DNA of 6,263 nucleotides, taken from positions 1 through 6,263 of the forward strand of contig JAGBAU010000272.1 in assembly GCA_017938785.1 (NCBI GenBank), given 5' to 3'. Shown one piece after another: positions 1 to 4,798 of the stretch. This DNA comes from Clostridia bacterium (GTDB lineage: Bacteria > Bacillota_A > Clostridia > Christensenellales > Aristaeellaceae). The notes below the pieces were generated by a model. It was not told where the DNA came from. It ran no database searches and was given only the letters and a program-made list of their open reading frames with translations. Within the stretch, counting starts at the first letter, position 1; the number at the start of each line of letters is the position of its first letter. Both the position numbers and the translations under genes were made by a program.

Positions 1-887
1 AACTTGCGGGGAGTTTCAACGCCGATGTTCTGGAACACTTCATCGGCATGGTGGTGGCCGTGATGGTCATGGCAGCCGCAGGTGCAGCCTTCGCCATGCT
101 CATGATCGTGGTCATGATGATGGTGCTCGTGCTCGTGGCCGCAGCAGCACTCGTGATCATCGTGATCATGATGATGATGCTCATGCTCATGCTCATGATC
201 GTGGCCGCAGCAGCACTCATGCTCGTCGTGGTCGTGATGATGGTGATGCTCATGATGCTCGTGAACAACCTCTTCGGTGTTCAGCAGGCTTTCGGCGCTC
301 TCGATCACTTCCAGCATCTGCTCGCTGGTCAGCTCATCCCAGGGAGTGGTAATGATGCGGGCATGCTCGTTATATTCACGCAGCAGATCCACACACTTTT
401 CGATCTTTTCCTCCGTGGACTTCTGGGTGCGGCTCAGGATGATGGTTTCGGCATTTTCGATCTGGTCGATGAAGAATTCGCCGAAGTTCTTGGCGTACAT
501 GCGGCACTTGCCCACGTCTGCAACGGTGGCGCTGCCCTCAAGGGTGATTTCATGGTCCTTCATCAGGTCCACAACCACCTTACGGATATCGCTCAGCTTG
601 CCCACGCCGGAGGGCTCGATGACGATGCGGTCGGGATGATAGGTTTCAATCAGCTCGTCCAGTGTGCGGCTGAAATCACCCACCAGCGTGCAGCAGATGC
701 AGCCGGAGTTCAACTCGGTAATCTGGATGCCGGAATCCCGCATGAAACCGCTGTCAACGCCAACCTCGCCGTATTCGTTCTCCAGCAGCACAACCTTTTC
801 ATTTTTGAATGCGCCGGAAAGCAGTTTTTTAATCAGCGTGGTCTTGCCCGCGCCCAGGAAGCCGGAAATAATATTGATTTTCGTCAT
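1..887 (-). CDS. G3E (CobW/COG0523) family GTPase with His/Cys-rich metal-binding segment, partial (3' end outside window)
   Basis: Probable metallochaperone-type P-loop GTPase, cytosolic. Translating the minus strand from ATG 887-885 gives 295 codons with no stop, running off the left edge. Seen: Walker A GFLGAGKTT (residues 9-17), the family signature GCICC (C63, C65, C66) that binds metal in G3E proteins, and the IEPSG segment (90-94), equivalent to the usual ETSG. Residues 209-280 are extremely His-rich: 35 His and 9 Cys, built from three repeats of about 22 residues. After this the sequence returns to ordinary composition (DEVFQNIGVE), so a CobW C-terminal domain probably follows outside the window. 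The usual NKxD guanine-specificity motif appears as SRTQ (152-155). Start choice: GAGGAG (895-900) lies 7 nt upstream, and a good promoter lies at 927-955. Family assignment is secure. The metal (Zn, Ni, Co) and client protein are unknown; the poly-His tail favours Zn or Ni storage or delivery. Confidence 0.93.
   Translation of the reverse strand, partial: MTKINIISGFLGAGKTTLIKKLLSGAFKNEKVVLLENEYGEVGVDSGFMRDSGIQITELNSGCICCTLVGDFSRTLDELIETYHPDRIVIEPSGVGKLSDIRKVVVDLMKDHEITLEGSATVADVGKCRMYAKNFGEFFIDQIENAETIILSRTQKSTEEKIEKCVDLLREYNEHARIITTPWDELTSEQMLEVIESAESLLNTEEVVHEHHEHHHHHDHDEHECCCGHDHEHEHEHHHHDHDDHECCCGHEHEHHHHDHDHEHGEGCTCGCHDHHGHHHADEVFQNIGVETPRK
48..263 (-). repeat. In-frame 66-bp tandem repeats encoding His/Asp/Glu/Cys metal-binding modules
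   Basis: Inside the G3E gene, three consecutive units of about 66 bp (201-263, 135-200, 69-134) each encode about 22 residues: a run of His alternating with Glu/Asp, then a Cys cluster (ECCCGH, ECCCGH, then CTCGCH). A last His-rich tail follows (DHHGHHH, 48-68). The 18-bp string covering the CCCGH codons recurs exactly 66 bp apart (135-152 and 201-218). The frame is kept throughout, which fits unit duplication under selection for metal binding. Confidence 0.85.
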
Positions 888-908
888 GGTATTTCTCCTC
901 AATGATTG

Positions 909-931
909 ATGATGGTTCATGCTTCCATCAT
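909..931. promoter_or_regulatory. Inverted repeat overlapping the -10 box (possible operator)
   Basis: ATGATGG (909-915) and CCATCAT (925-931) form a perfect 7-bp inverted repeat with a 9-bp centre. It covers most of the -10 box and the predicted transcription start of the G3E gene. Position and symmetry fit a repressor site. It does not match the Fur, Zur or PerR boxes I know, so the regulator is unassigned. Confidence 0.35.
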
Positions 932-955
932 ATCCTGTAATTTTGCTTTTGTCAC
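927..955 (-). promoter_or_regulatory. Sigma-A type promoter of the G3E GTPase gene
   Basis: On the minus strand GTGACA (955-950) is followed after exactly 17 nt by TATGAT (932-927). These match the -35 and -10 consensus at 5 of 6 positions each. Transcription would start near 920, giving a leader of about 33 nt before ATG 887. Predicted by eye only. Confidence 0.6.
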
Positions 956-971
956 GCGCAGGCGCAAGTTT

Positions 972-1454
972 TTATGAAATAATAACATTCCTTTTGCGCC
1001 GGGAAATGCGGCCGATCAGATATAAAAGCAATGCGCCGGCCAGCACGCCCAGCAGTGCGCCGCAGGAATCGATAACCATATCCCGCACCTCGCAGCTTCT
1101 GTCGAGGGAGAAGGACTGGTGGTATTCATTCAGCACGGCCACCACAGCGCAGGAAATCACCGCCAGTGTGCCGCCCAGCCACTTCTCCGGCAGAGTTTTC
1201 ATCATGGCGAGGCCCAGCAGGAAACCCTCCAGGGCAAAGATACAGAAATGCGCCGCCTTGCGCACAAAGATGTGCACCTGGTCCAGCTCAAAGGGCAGGG
1301 AGGGGAAGAGCCGCATCACATATTCCGTCACCTTCAGGCTCAGCGCGCTCGATTCAGCGCCATCCTGACCTGAAAAGAAAAACAGCATGGCAGCCCATGC
1401 AGCGGCGGCAATCCACAGAAACACATCTCCCGCCCATCCTCTCTTTTTCGGCAT
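972..1454 (-). CDS. VanZ-like family membrane protein
   Basis: A 160-residue integral membrane protein of the VanZ-like family (named after the teicoplanin-resistance accessory protein; most members have no known function). Seen: four hydrophobic segments (about 10-27, 69-86, 94-108, 131-148), the FSGQ motif after the first helix (27-30), RKAAHF (65-70), and the conserved block from NEYHQSF (109-115) through DR, the RDMVID segment (124-129) and the glycine-containing last helix. The C-terminus is basic (RRKR). The start is ATG 1454 because GGAGG (1464-1468) lies 9 nt upstream. A TTG at 1460 would add two residues but sits only 3 nt from that site. It lies downstream of the 1557-1600 terminator hairpin, so it probably needs its own promoter. 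I see only a weak candidate (CATAAT, 1504-1499) without a good -35. A true role in glycopeptide resistance is not implied. Confidence 0.87.
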   Translation of the reverse strand: MPKKRGWAGDVFLWIAAAAWAAMLFFFSGQDGAESSALSLKVTEYVMRLFPSLPFELDQVHIFVRKAAHFCIFALEGFLLGLAMMKTLPEKWLGGTLAVISCAVVAVLNEYHQSFSLDRSCEVRDMVIDSCGALLGVLAGALLLYLIGRISRRKRNVIIS

Positions 1455-1463
1455 ATTCAAAGA

Positions 1464-1468
1464 CCTCC
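1464..1468 (-). promoter_or_regulatory. Ribosome binding site deciding the vanZ-like start
   Basis: GGAGG on the minus strand, 9 nt before ATG 1454 and only 3 nt before the alternative TTG 1460. The spacing selects the ATG. Confidence 0.7.
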
Positions 1469-1545
1469 GGATTTATTTTCAATCAGTTGCCTGAACTCAT
1501 TATGCACCTTAGACGCAAAAAGCATCTCTCCGGATGCAGGTCTTA

Positions 1546-1600
1546 CCATAAAATAACATTCGCACATCCACGGAACATGTGCTCCGCAGATGTGCGAATG
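1546..1600 (-). terminator. Intrinsic terminator after the two-gene unit 2248-1621
   Basis: A perfect 12-bp inverted repeat (1557-1568 with 1589-1600) closes a 20-nt loop. That loop can add an inner CGGA/TCCG stem across a symmetric CA/CA mismatch. In the minus direction the hairpin is followed by TTATTTTATGG, a U-rich though interrupted tract. It begins 20 nt after the stop of the secreted-protein gene. In the plus direction no U-tract follows, so it reads as a one-way terminator. Confidence 0.7.
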
Positions 1601-1620
1601 GTTCAGGCGTCCGGAAATGC

Positions 1621-2010
1621 TTATTCTGCTTCGGCTTCCTCAGCGGGGCGGCTGAAGCGCATCTTGCCCACTTCGTCCTCGATGTCCAGGAAACCCTCCT
1701 CAGTGATGACCATTTCCACATCCTCCTCGACATAACCGGCGAGCAGGGCGGCGTCCTCTTCGATGCGCCAGGTCATTTCAACGGGATTGCCGTCGCCGTA
1801 GTCCAGCTGGGCGCTTCCATCCTCGTTGAGAGTCATGGTAACGATCAGGCCGTAGGCCTTGGTGCTCACCTGAATGCCGTCTGCCACGGCGTACTCCAGG
1901 TTCCACAGGCCCTGGATATCCTCCGCAGCGATTACAGCTTCCACAGTTTCAGCAAATGCGCAGCCGCACAGCGCCAGCAGCATCGCCAGGATCAAACTCA
2001 GTTTGCGCAT
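1621..2010 (-). CDS. Small secreted protein with signal peptide, possibly lipocalin-like (function unknown)
   Basis: A 129-residue exported protein. Seen: a basic N-terminus (MRKL), a hydrophobic core and a cleavage site AFA (18-20) before ETVEA, typical of signal peptidase I. Two Cys (15, 17) lie inside the hydrophobic stretch; LCGC could be read as a poor lipobox, so a lipoprotein is not excluded. The mature part is acidic, with strand-like segments: GLWNLEY (34-40), an LNEDGSAQLDYGDG turn (61-74), MTWRIEEDAALL (79-90) and a final MRFSR (117-121). This pattern recalls small lipocalin-like beta-barrel domains of clostridial secreted proteins, but I cannot confirm the family. The tail is Glu/Ala-rich. 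Start ATG 2010 has AAGGAGG (2020-2026) 9 nt upstream, inside the previous gene. The previous stop (2012) is one base away, so the two genes are very likely translationally coupled. Confidence 0.85.
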   Translation of the reverse strand: MRKLSLILAMLLALCGCAFAETVEAVIAAEDIQGLWNLEYAVADGIQVSTKAYGLIVTMTLNEDGSAQLDYGDGNPVEMTWRIEEDAALLAGYVEEDVEMVITEEGFLDIEDEVGKMRFSRPAEEAEAE

Positions 2011-2011
2011 A

Positions 2012-2248
2012 TCAGGCCGCCTCCTTCTTCTTTGCCTTTTCCGCCTTTGCGGCTTCCTTGGCCGCACGGCGTTCGTCCTTCGTGCCGTACCAGCCGATGC
2101 CCATGAGTACCAGGGCGACCACATAGACGCAGCAGATGGGCAGGGTCAGCGTCCAGCCATCGGAGGCAACCAGTTCAAGTACATACATTGCGGAACCCAG
2201 GATCAGCAGCAGTTCGCCGATTCCCTTGATCTTCTTGGCATTTTTCAT
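2012..2248 (-). CDS. Small two-helix membrane protein with Ala/Lys-rich tail (hypothetical)
   Basis: A 78-residue protein of unknown function. Seen: a basic start (MKNAKKIK), two hydrophobic helices (about 9-28 and 33-53) joined by a short polar loop (SDGWT), then a charged Ala/Lys/Glu tail (56-78) likely to form a cytoplasmic helix. This suggests a hairpin membrane protein with both ends inside. The start is ATG 2248, with GAGGAA (2256-2261) 7 nt upstream. A longer form from ATG 2290 is unlikely because that codon lies at or before the predicted transcription start. It is the first gene of a two-gene unit with the secreted protein, whose ribosome binding site lies within this gene's last codons. 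Its role is probably linked to that protein, but nothing in the sequence says how. Confidence 0.8.
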   Translation of the reverse strand: MKNAKKIKGIGELLLILGSAMYVLELVASDGWTLTLPICCVYVVALVLMGIGWYGTKDERRAAKEAAKAEKAKKKEAA

Positions 2249-2280
2249 AGGTATATTCCTCAACTTTTCCGTAGCATCAG

Positions 2281-2298
2281 TATAATGCATTCATTATA
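2281..2298. promoter_or_regulatory. Inverted repeat over the -10 region (possible operator)
   Basis: TATAATG (2281-2287) and CATTATA (2292-2298) form a 7-4-7 inverted repeat that includes the -10 hexamer and the predicted start site. It could be a repressor site, but AT-rich promoter sequence easily gives such symmetry. Confidence 0.25.
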
Positions 2299-2301
2299 AC
2301 A
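2293..2301 (-). promoter_or_regulatory. Extended -10 promoter of the 2248-1621 unit
   Basis: TGT-TATAAT on the minus strand (2301-2293) is a perfect -10 box with the extended TGn element. The hexamer 17 nt upstream (TGGCGC) is a poor -35, as is common for extended -10 promoters. The start would be near 2286, giving a leader of about 38 nt. Confidence 0.55.
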
Positions 2302-2355
2302 CATGCGTCAACCAAGCGCCAGTCCCAAATGCATCCTTCATAAAATCGAACCAAT

Positions 2356-2428
2356 TAAGAATACCGGAACCTCCTTTTAGGAGTTTCCTGCCCGCGCAAC
2401 CCCGCTTCGCGGCGGTTCGCTATTCTTA
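2356..2428. repeat. Compact intergenic element with three nested inverted repeats (predicted three-way junction)
   Basis: An outer 8-bp arm TAAGAATA (2356-2363) pairs with TATTCTTA (2421-2428). It encloses two hairpins. One is GGAA/TTCC plus CTCCT/AGGAG around a TTT loop (2366-2388, one mismatch). The other is a GC-rich stem, GCG-AACC-CCGC with GCGG-GGTT-CGC, around TTC (2394-2420, one bulged C on each side). It lies between the terminator of one operon and the promoter of the next. Whether it acts as DNA or RNA, and on which strand, cannot be told here. Confidence 0.6.
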
Positions 2429-2438
2429 TATGCAATGC

Positions 2439-2464
2439 AAAAAGCCGCCCCTGTTCGGAGCGGC
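2439..2464 (-). terminator. Intrinsic terminator of the M24-cutC operon
   Basis: On the minus strand GCCGCTCC (2464-2457) pairs with GGGGCGGC (2451-2444) around a 5-nt loop. The 8-bp GC-rich stem has one G-U pair and is followed directly by TTTTT (2443-2439). It starts 13 nt after the cutC stop codon. Confidence 0.9.
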
Positions 2465-2477
2465 CATTGGATAAGCT

Positions 2478-3233
2478 TTACTGGTTTGCCTGCTTGACGA
2501 ATTCTGCAACGCCGCCAAAGTCCACAACCTTGTAGCGATCCTCCGGCGGATAGATACAGCCGCCGAAATAGATTGCGGTGTTGTGCTGGCAGCTCACATC
2601 ATAAGCCACGCGATGGATGGCAGCGTGCATCTGATCCACGCCCATCTGTTCGCGGCACCAGGCTGCGTTGCTGGCGGTGATGCCTGCGCCGGGCAGGATT
2701 TCGATGCGGCCGGCTGCATGGGCGATCATCTTCTTGATGGTGGGGATACCTTCGGGAACGGTGGGCATCTGACCGCTGGTCAGCACGCGGTTCACGCCCA
2801 GCTCAATCAGGGCGTCCAGGGCTGCAAACACGTCCGGAACCACATCGATGGCGCGGTGGAACACGCTCACCTTGTCGCCGATGACTTCCAGCATCTTCCT
2901 GCAGCGCTCAACATCCACGGTGCCGTCCTCGTGCAGGAAACCGAACACGATGCCGTCCGCGCCGTTTTCGATCAGCTTCTTTGCATCGTCCAGCATCACT
3001 TCAAATTCCACGTCGGTGTAGCAGAAGCCGCCCTCGCGGGGACGAACCATGCACATGATCGGAATATCCACATGGCGCTTTGCGGTAATCAGGCTGCCCA
3101 CGGTGGGAGTCAGGCCGCCGTGGAACAGGTTGCTGTTGAGCTCGACGCGTCCTGCGCCGCCCTTGGCCGCTTCGATGACGTCCTCTGCGCTGCCGCAGCA
3201 AACTTCAAACAGGAGAGGTTTCTTTTCGCTCAT
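2478..3233 (-). CDS. cutC: CutC family protein (TIM-barrel, 'copper homeostasis' family)
   Basis: A 251-residue cytosolic TIM-barrel protein of the CutC family, close to the usual length of about 250. Seen motifs: FEVCCGS (9-15), RVELNSN (29-35) with the following GGLTPT, MVRPREGGFCY (62-72), DGIVFGFL (93-100), FHRAID (125-130), VLTSGQ (150-155), ILPGAGI (179-185) and MHAAIH (202-207). These cover the conserved barrel blocks from first to last. The family was linked to copper tolerance in E. coli, but later work disputes a direct copper role and its reaction is unsettled. The start is ATG 3233, with GAGGAGG (3243-3249) 9 nt upstream, inside the 3' end of the upstream gene. Only 4 bases separate the two genes, so this is the second cistron of that operon. 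A strong terminator follows. A metal role is not supported by its immediate neighbour. Confidence 0.93.
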   Translation of the reverse strand: MSEKKPLLFEVCCGSAEDVIEAAKGGAGRVELNSNLFHGGLTPTVGSLITAKRHVDIPIMCMVRPREGGFCYTDVEFEVMLDDAKKLIENGADGIVFGFLHEDGTVDVERCRKMLEVIGDKVSVFHRAIDVVPDVFAALDALIELGVNRVLTSGQMPTVPEGIPTIKKMIAHAAGRIEILPGAGITASNAAWCREQMGVDQMHAAIHRVAYDVSCQHNTAIYFGGCIYPPEDRYKVVDFGGVAEFVKQANQ

Positions 3234-3237
3234 TTTC

Positions 3238-4647
3238 TTATGCCTCCTCAAGTGCATATACCAGGTTGGTGTTGAGCATGTAGGGGAACATGGCGCCGTT
3301 CAGGTTGGACATGGGCAGAACATCCTCATGCAGGTCGATGCCCAGGTACTTCATGGCCTCACGGCGCTCCTCAATGCGCTTCCAGGTTTCGGGATACTGC
3401 TCAGCCAGCTCCTTGCGCAGCTTTTCGCCGGCCAGGATCACACAGTCCTCGCAGATGGCGGAGCGAACGGGGCTGGAGCTGGAGGCGATGATGTCCACCT
3501 GTACATATGCGCCGTCGGGCATGGTGTACTTGGAGCCGTCGAAGGACAGGGCATTGGTCCACTCATCCATGCCGGTGAAGTGGCCCACGTTCAGGGTAAC
3601 GCCGTACTCTTCACCGCCGATGATGTCGTGCACTGCATGGTGCAGGGTGTTGCCGTCCACGCCGACCTTGGCCTTCTCGTACCATGCGCACATGGCCTCG
3701 AAGAACTTGCCGTAGAAGGAGAAGATGCTGTCCTTCAGTTCATCGGACACGGTTTCCATATTGTAGGCGGCCACGCCGTTGCGGCTGGTCAGATTGCCTC
3801 GGATGCCGTAGCAGGTGCCGCAGACTTCGCCCAGCTTCAGGGTGGTTACATCGTCGGGGGAGCGCAGGCCGATGGCCACGTGCTCGGCGCCGAAGTTGGT
3901 CAGGGAGAACATGCACACCGGATGGAAGCCCACATGGGAGGATGCGCCCACTTCATATTCGGTGATACCGGGGCGCAGGTTCTTCAGCATGCGCATCAGA
4001 ACGCTGGAGCAACGGCAGCCAACTGCTTCTGCGGCGGCGATTTCCTTTGCGGTATGCACGCGCAGGCGGATGCCGCCGTTCAGGCCGGTCACGGACTCGG
4101 TGAAGTTCACGGTATTCTCGTAACCAACGATGGAGCGGATGACCTCGAGGATGTAGTGGGGAATATCAAAGGTATACTTGGGATCGGTCAGGCAATACTC
4201 GGTGTAGAAGTACTTGTAGCCGATCACGCCCACGCGGGAATCTGCCTTCACGCCTGCTGCTTTCAGGATTTCATCCAGCTTTTCCTCGACCCGGCGGGGC
4301 TGGCCCTGCAGGCTGAAGTTGCGGTAGAATACACGGTTGATTTCATAGGGAATGGCCATGCAGTAGCCCATGCCCTCGTTGCCGACCAGCACGGTGGGGG
4401 TGCCCTCGGCGGGGATGACCAGCATGCCTTCCTCGAAACGGCAGTCATAGCCGCTGAAATATTCGATGTTGGAGAAATGCTCGCGGTCGCCGAAGATCAG
4501 GGCGACGTCGATCTTTTCTTCCTTCATCTTTTCGCGCAGCAGGCCGATGCGGAAGAGATAGTCTTCCTTGCCCATGGGAATCTGCTTCACGTCGTTTTCT
4601 TCACGGGTAAACAGGGGCAGTGCCTCTTTAATGATGGCTTTCTTCAT
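3238..4647 (-). CDS. Creatinase-fold / M24 peptidase family protein (Xaa-Pro aminopeptidase-like), probably lacking catalytic metal ligands
   Basis: A 469-residue cytosolic protein with the two-domain layout of aminopeptidase P and creatinase: an N-terminal creatinase-like domain (about 28-180, from KEDYLFRIGLLREKM) and a pita-bread C-terminal domain (about 195-410, from RLRVHTAKEIAAAEAVG). A normal dinuclear M24 site uses two Asp, one His and two Glu. Here the segment holding the first two Asp reads LGEVCGTCYGIRGNLTSR (272-289), with no Asp. GH (355-356, NVGHFTGMDEW) keeps the His. The first Glu position seems replaced in YVQVDIIAS (381-389), and the last Glu is likely E400 (AICEDCVIL). So a standard metallopeptidase activity is doubtful. 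A creatinase-like metal-free hydrolase or a binding role are alternatives. Start ATG 4647 has GGAGG (4660-4664) at a rather long 12 nt; TTG 4671 lies upstream of that site and is rejected. First gene of an operon with cutC, driven by 4687-4715. Confidence 0.82.
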   Translation of the reverse strand: MKKAIIKEALPLFTREENDVKQIPMGKEDYLFRIGLLREKMKEEKIDVALIFGDREHFSNIEYFSGYDCRFEEGMLVIPAEGTPTVLVGNEGMGYCMAIPYEINRVFYRNFSLQGQPRRVEEKLDEILKAAGVKADSRVGVIGYKYFYTEYCLTDPKYTFDIPHYILEVIRSIVGYENTVNFTESVTGLNGGIRLRVHTAKEIAAAEAVGCRCSSVLMRMLKNLRPGITEYEVGASSHVGFHPVCMFSLTNFGAEHVAIGLRSPDDVTTLKLGEVCGTCYGIRGNLTSRNGVAAYNMETVSDELKDSIFSFYGKFFEAMCAWYEKAKVGVDGNTLHHAVHDIIGGEEYGVTLNVGHFTGMDEWTNALSFDGSKYTMPDGAYVQVDIIASSSSPVRSAICEDCVILAGEKLRKELAEQYPETWKRIEERREAMKYLGIDLHEDVLPMSNLNGAMFPYMLNTNLVYALEEA

Positions 4648-4659
4648 TTTGCTTGGTAC

Positions 4660-4664
4660 CCTCC
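4660..4664 (-). promoter_or_regulatory. Ribosome binding site of the M24-family gene (long spacing)
   Basis: GGAGG on the minus strand, 12 nt before ATG 4647. The spacing is longer than at the other genes here (7-9 nt). No other ATG, GTG or TTG lies at a better distance in frame, so ATG 4647 is kept. Confidence 0.6.
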
Positions 4665-4686
4665 TGTACAAATTTCTACATTCTCA

Positions 4687-4715
4687 ATTATAGCGGATGC
4701 AATGAAATCCGTCAA
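4687..4715 (-). promoter_or_regulatory. Strong sigma-A promoter of the M24-cutC operon
   Basis: TTGACG (4715-4710), 17 nt, then TATAAT (4692-4687) on the minus strand: 5 of 6 and 6 of 6 matches to consensus at ideal spacing. Start near 4680, leader about 33 nt. Confidence 0.8.
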
Positions 4716-4732
4716 TTATGTTTTTCCGGTGA

Positions 4733-4761
4733 TTGATTTTTTGCATGTTTTGTGCTATCCT
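4733..4761 (+). promoter_or_regulatory. Promoter of the asparaginase operon
   Basis: TTGATT (4733-4738), 17 nt, then TATCCT (4756-4761), preceded by an extended TGC. The start would be near 4768, giving a leader of about 31 nt. It is back to back with the M24-cutC promoter; the two -35 boxes are 17 bp apart. Confidence 0.6.
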
Positions 4762-4798
4762 TGCACTGGTTGATATTACATTTGGGGAGGCTGTAACC

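Noticed and set aside
48..263. Short repeated strings suggesting a CRISPR array or simple repeat
   Set aside because: They are His, Glu, Asp and Cys codons of the minus-strand G3E gene, in frame, with no spacers.
48..905. Plus-strand open frame of 285 codons rich in Met and Val
   Set aside because: It is the antisense of the poly-His gene; the odd composition follows from reversed CAT/CAC codons.
960..971. GC-rich hairpin after the vanZ-like stop as a terminator
   Set aside because: The stem is only 3-4 bp and no U-tract follows in the minus direction.
972..1454. Glycopeptide resistance cluster because of the VanZ-like gene
   Set aside because: No vanH, vanA, vanX, vanR or vanS genes are near, and VanZ-like proteins are widespread outside resistance loci.
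2293..2311. TTGACG plus TATAAT as a standard promoter upstream of the 78-residue gene
   Set aside because: The two boxes are only 7 nt apart. The extended -10 explanation fits better.
3049..4773. Plus-strand open frame of 574 codons
   Set aside because: Antisense to the M24-family and cutC genes, which have recognisable motifs, promoters and ribosome binding sites. His/Ala/Gly-rich shadow composition.
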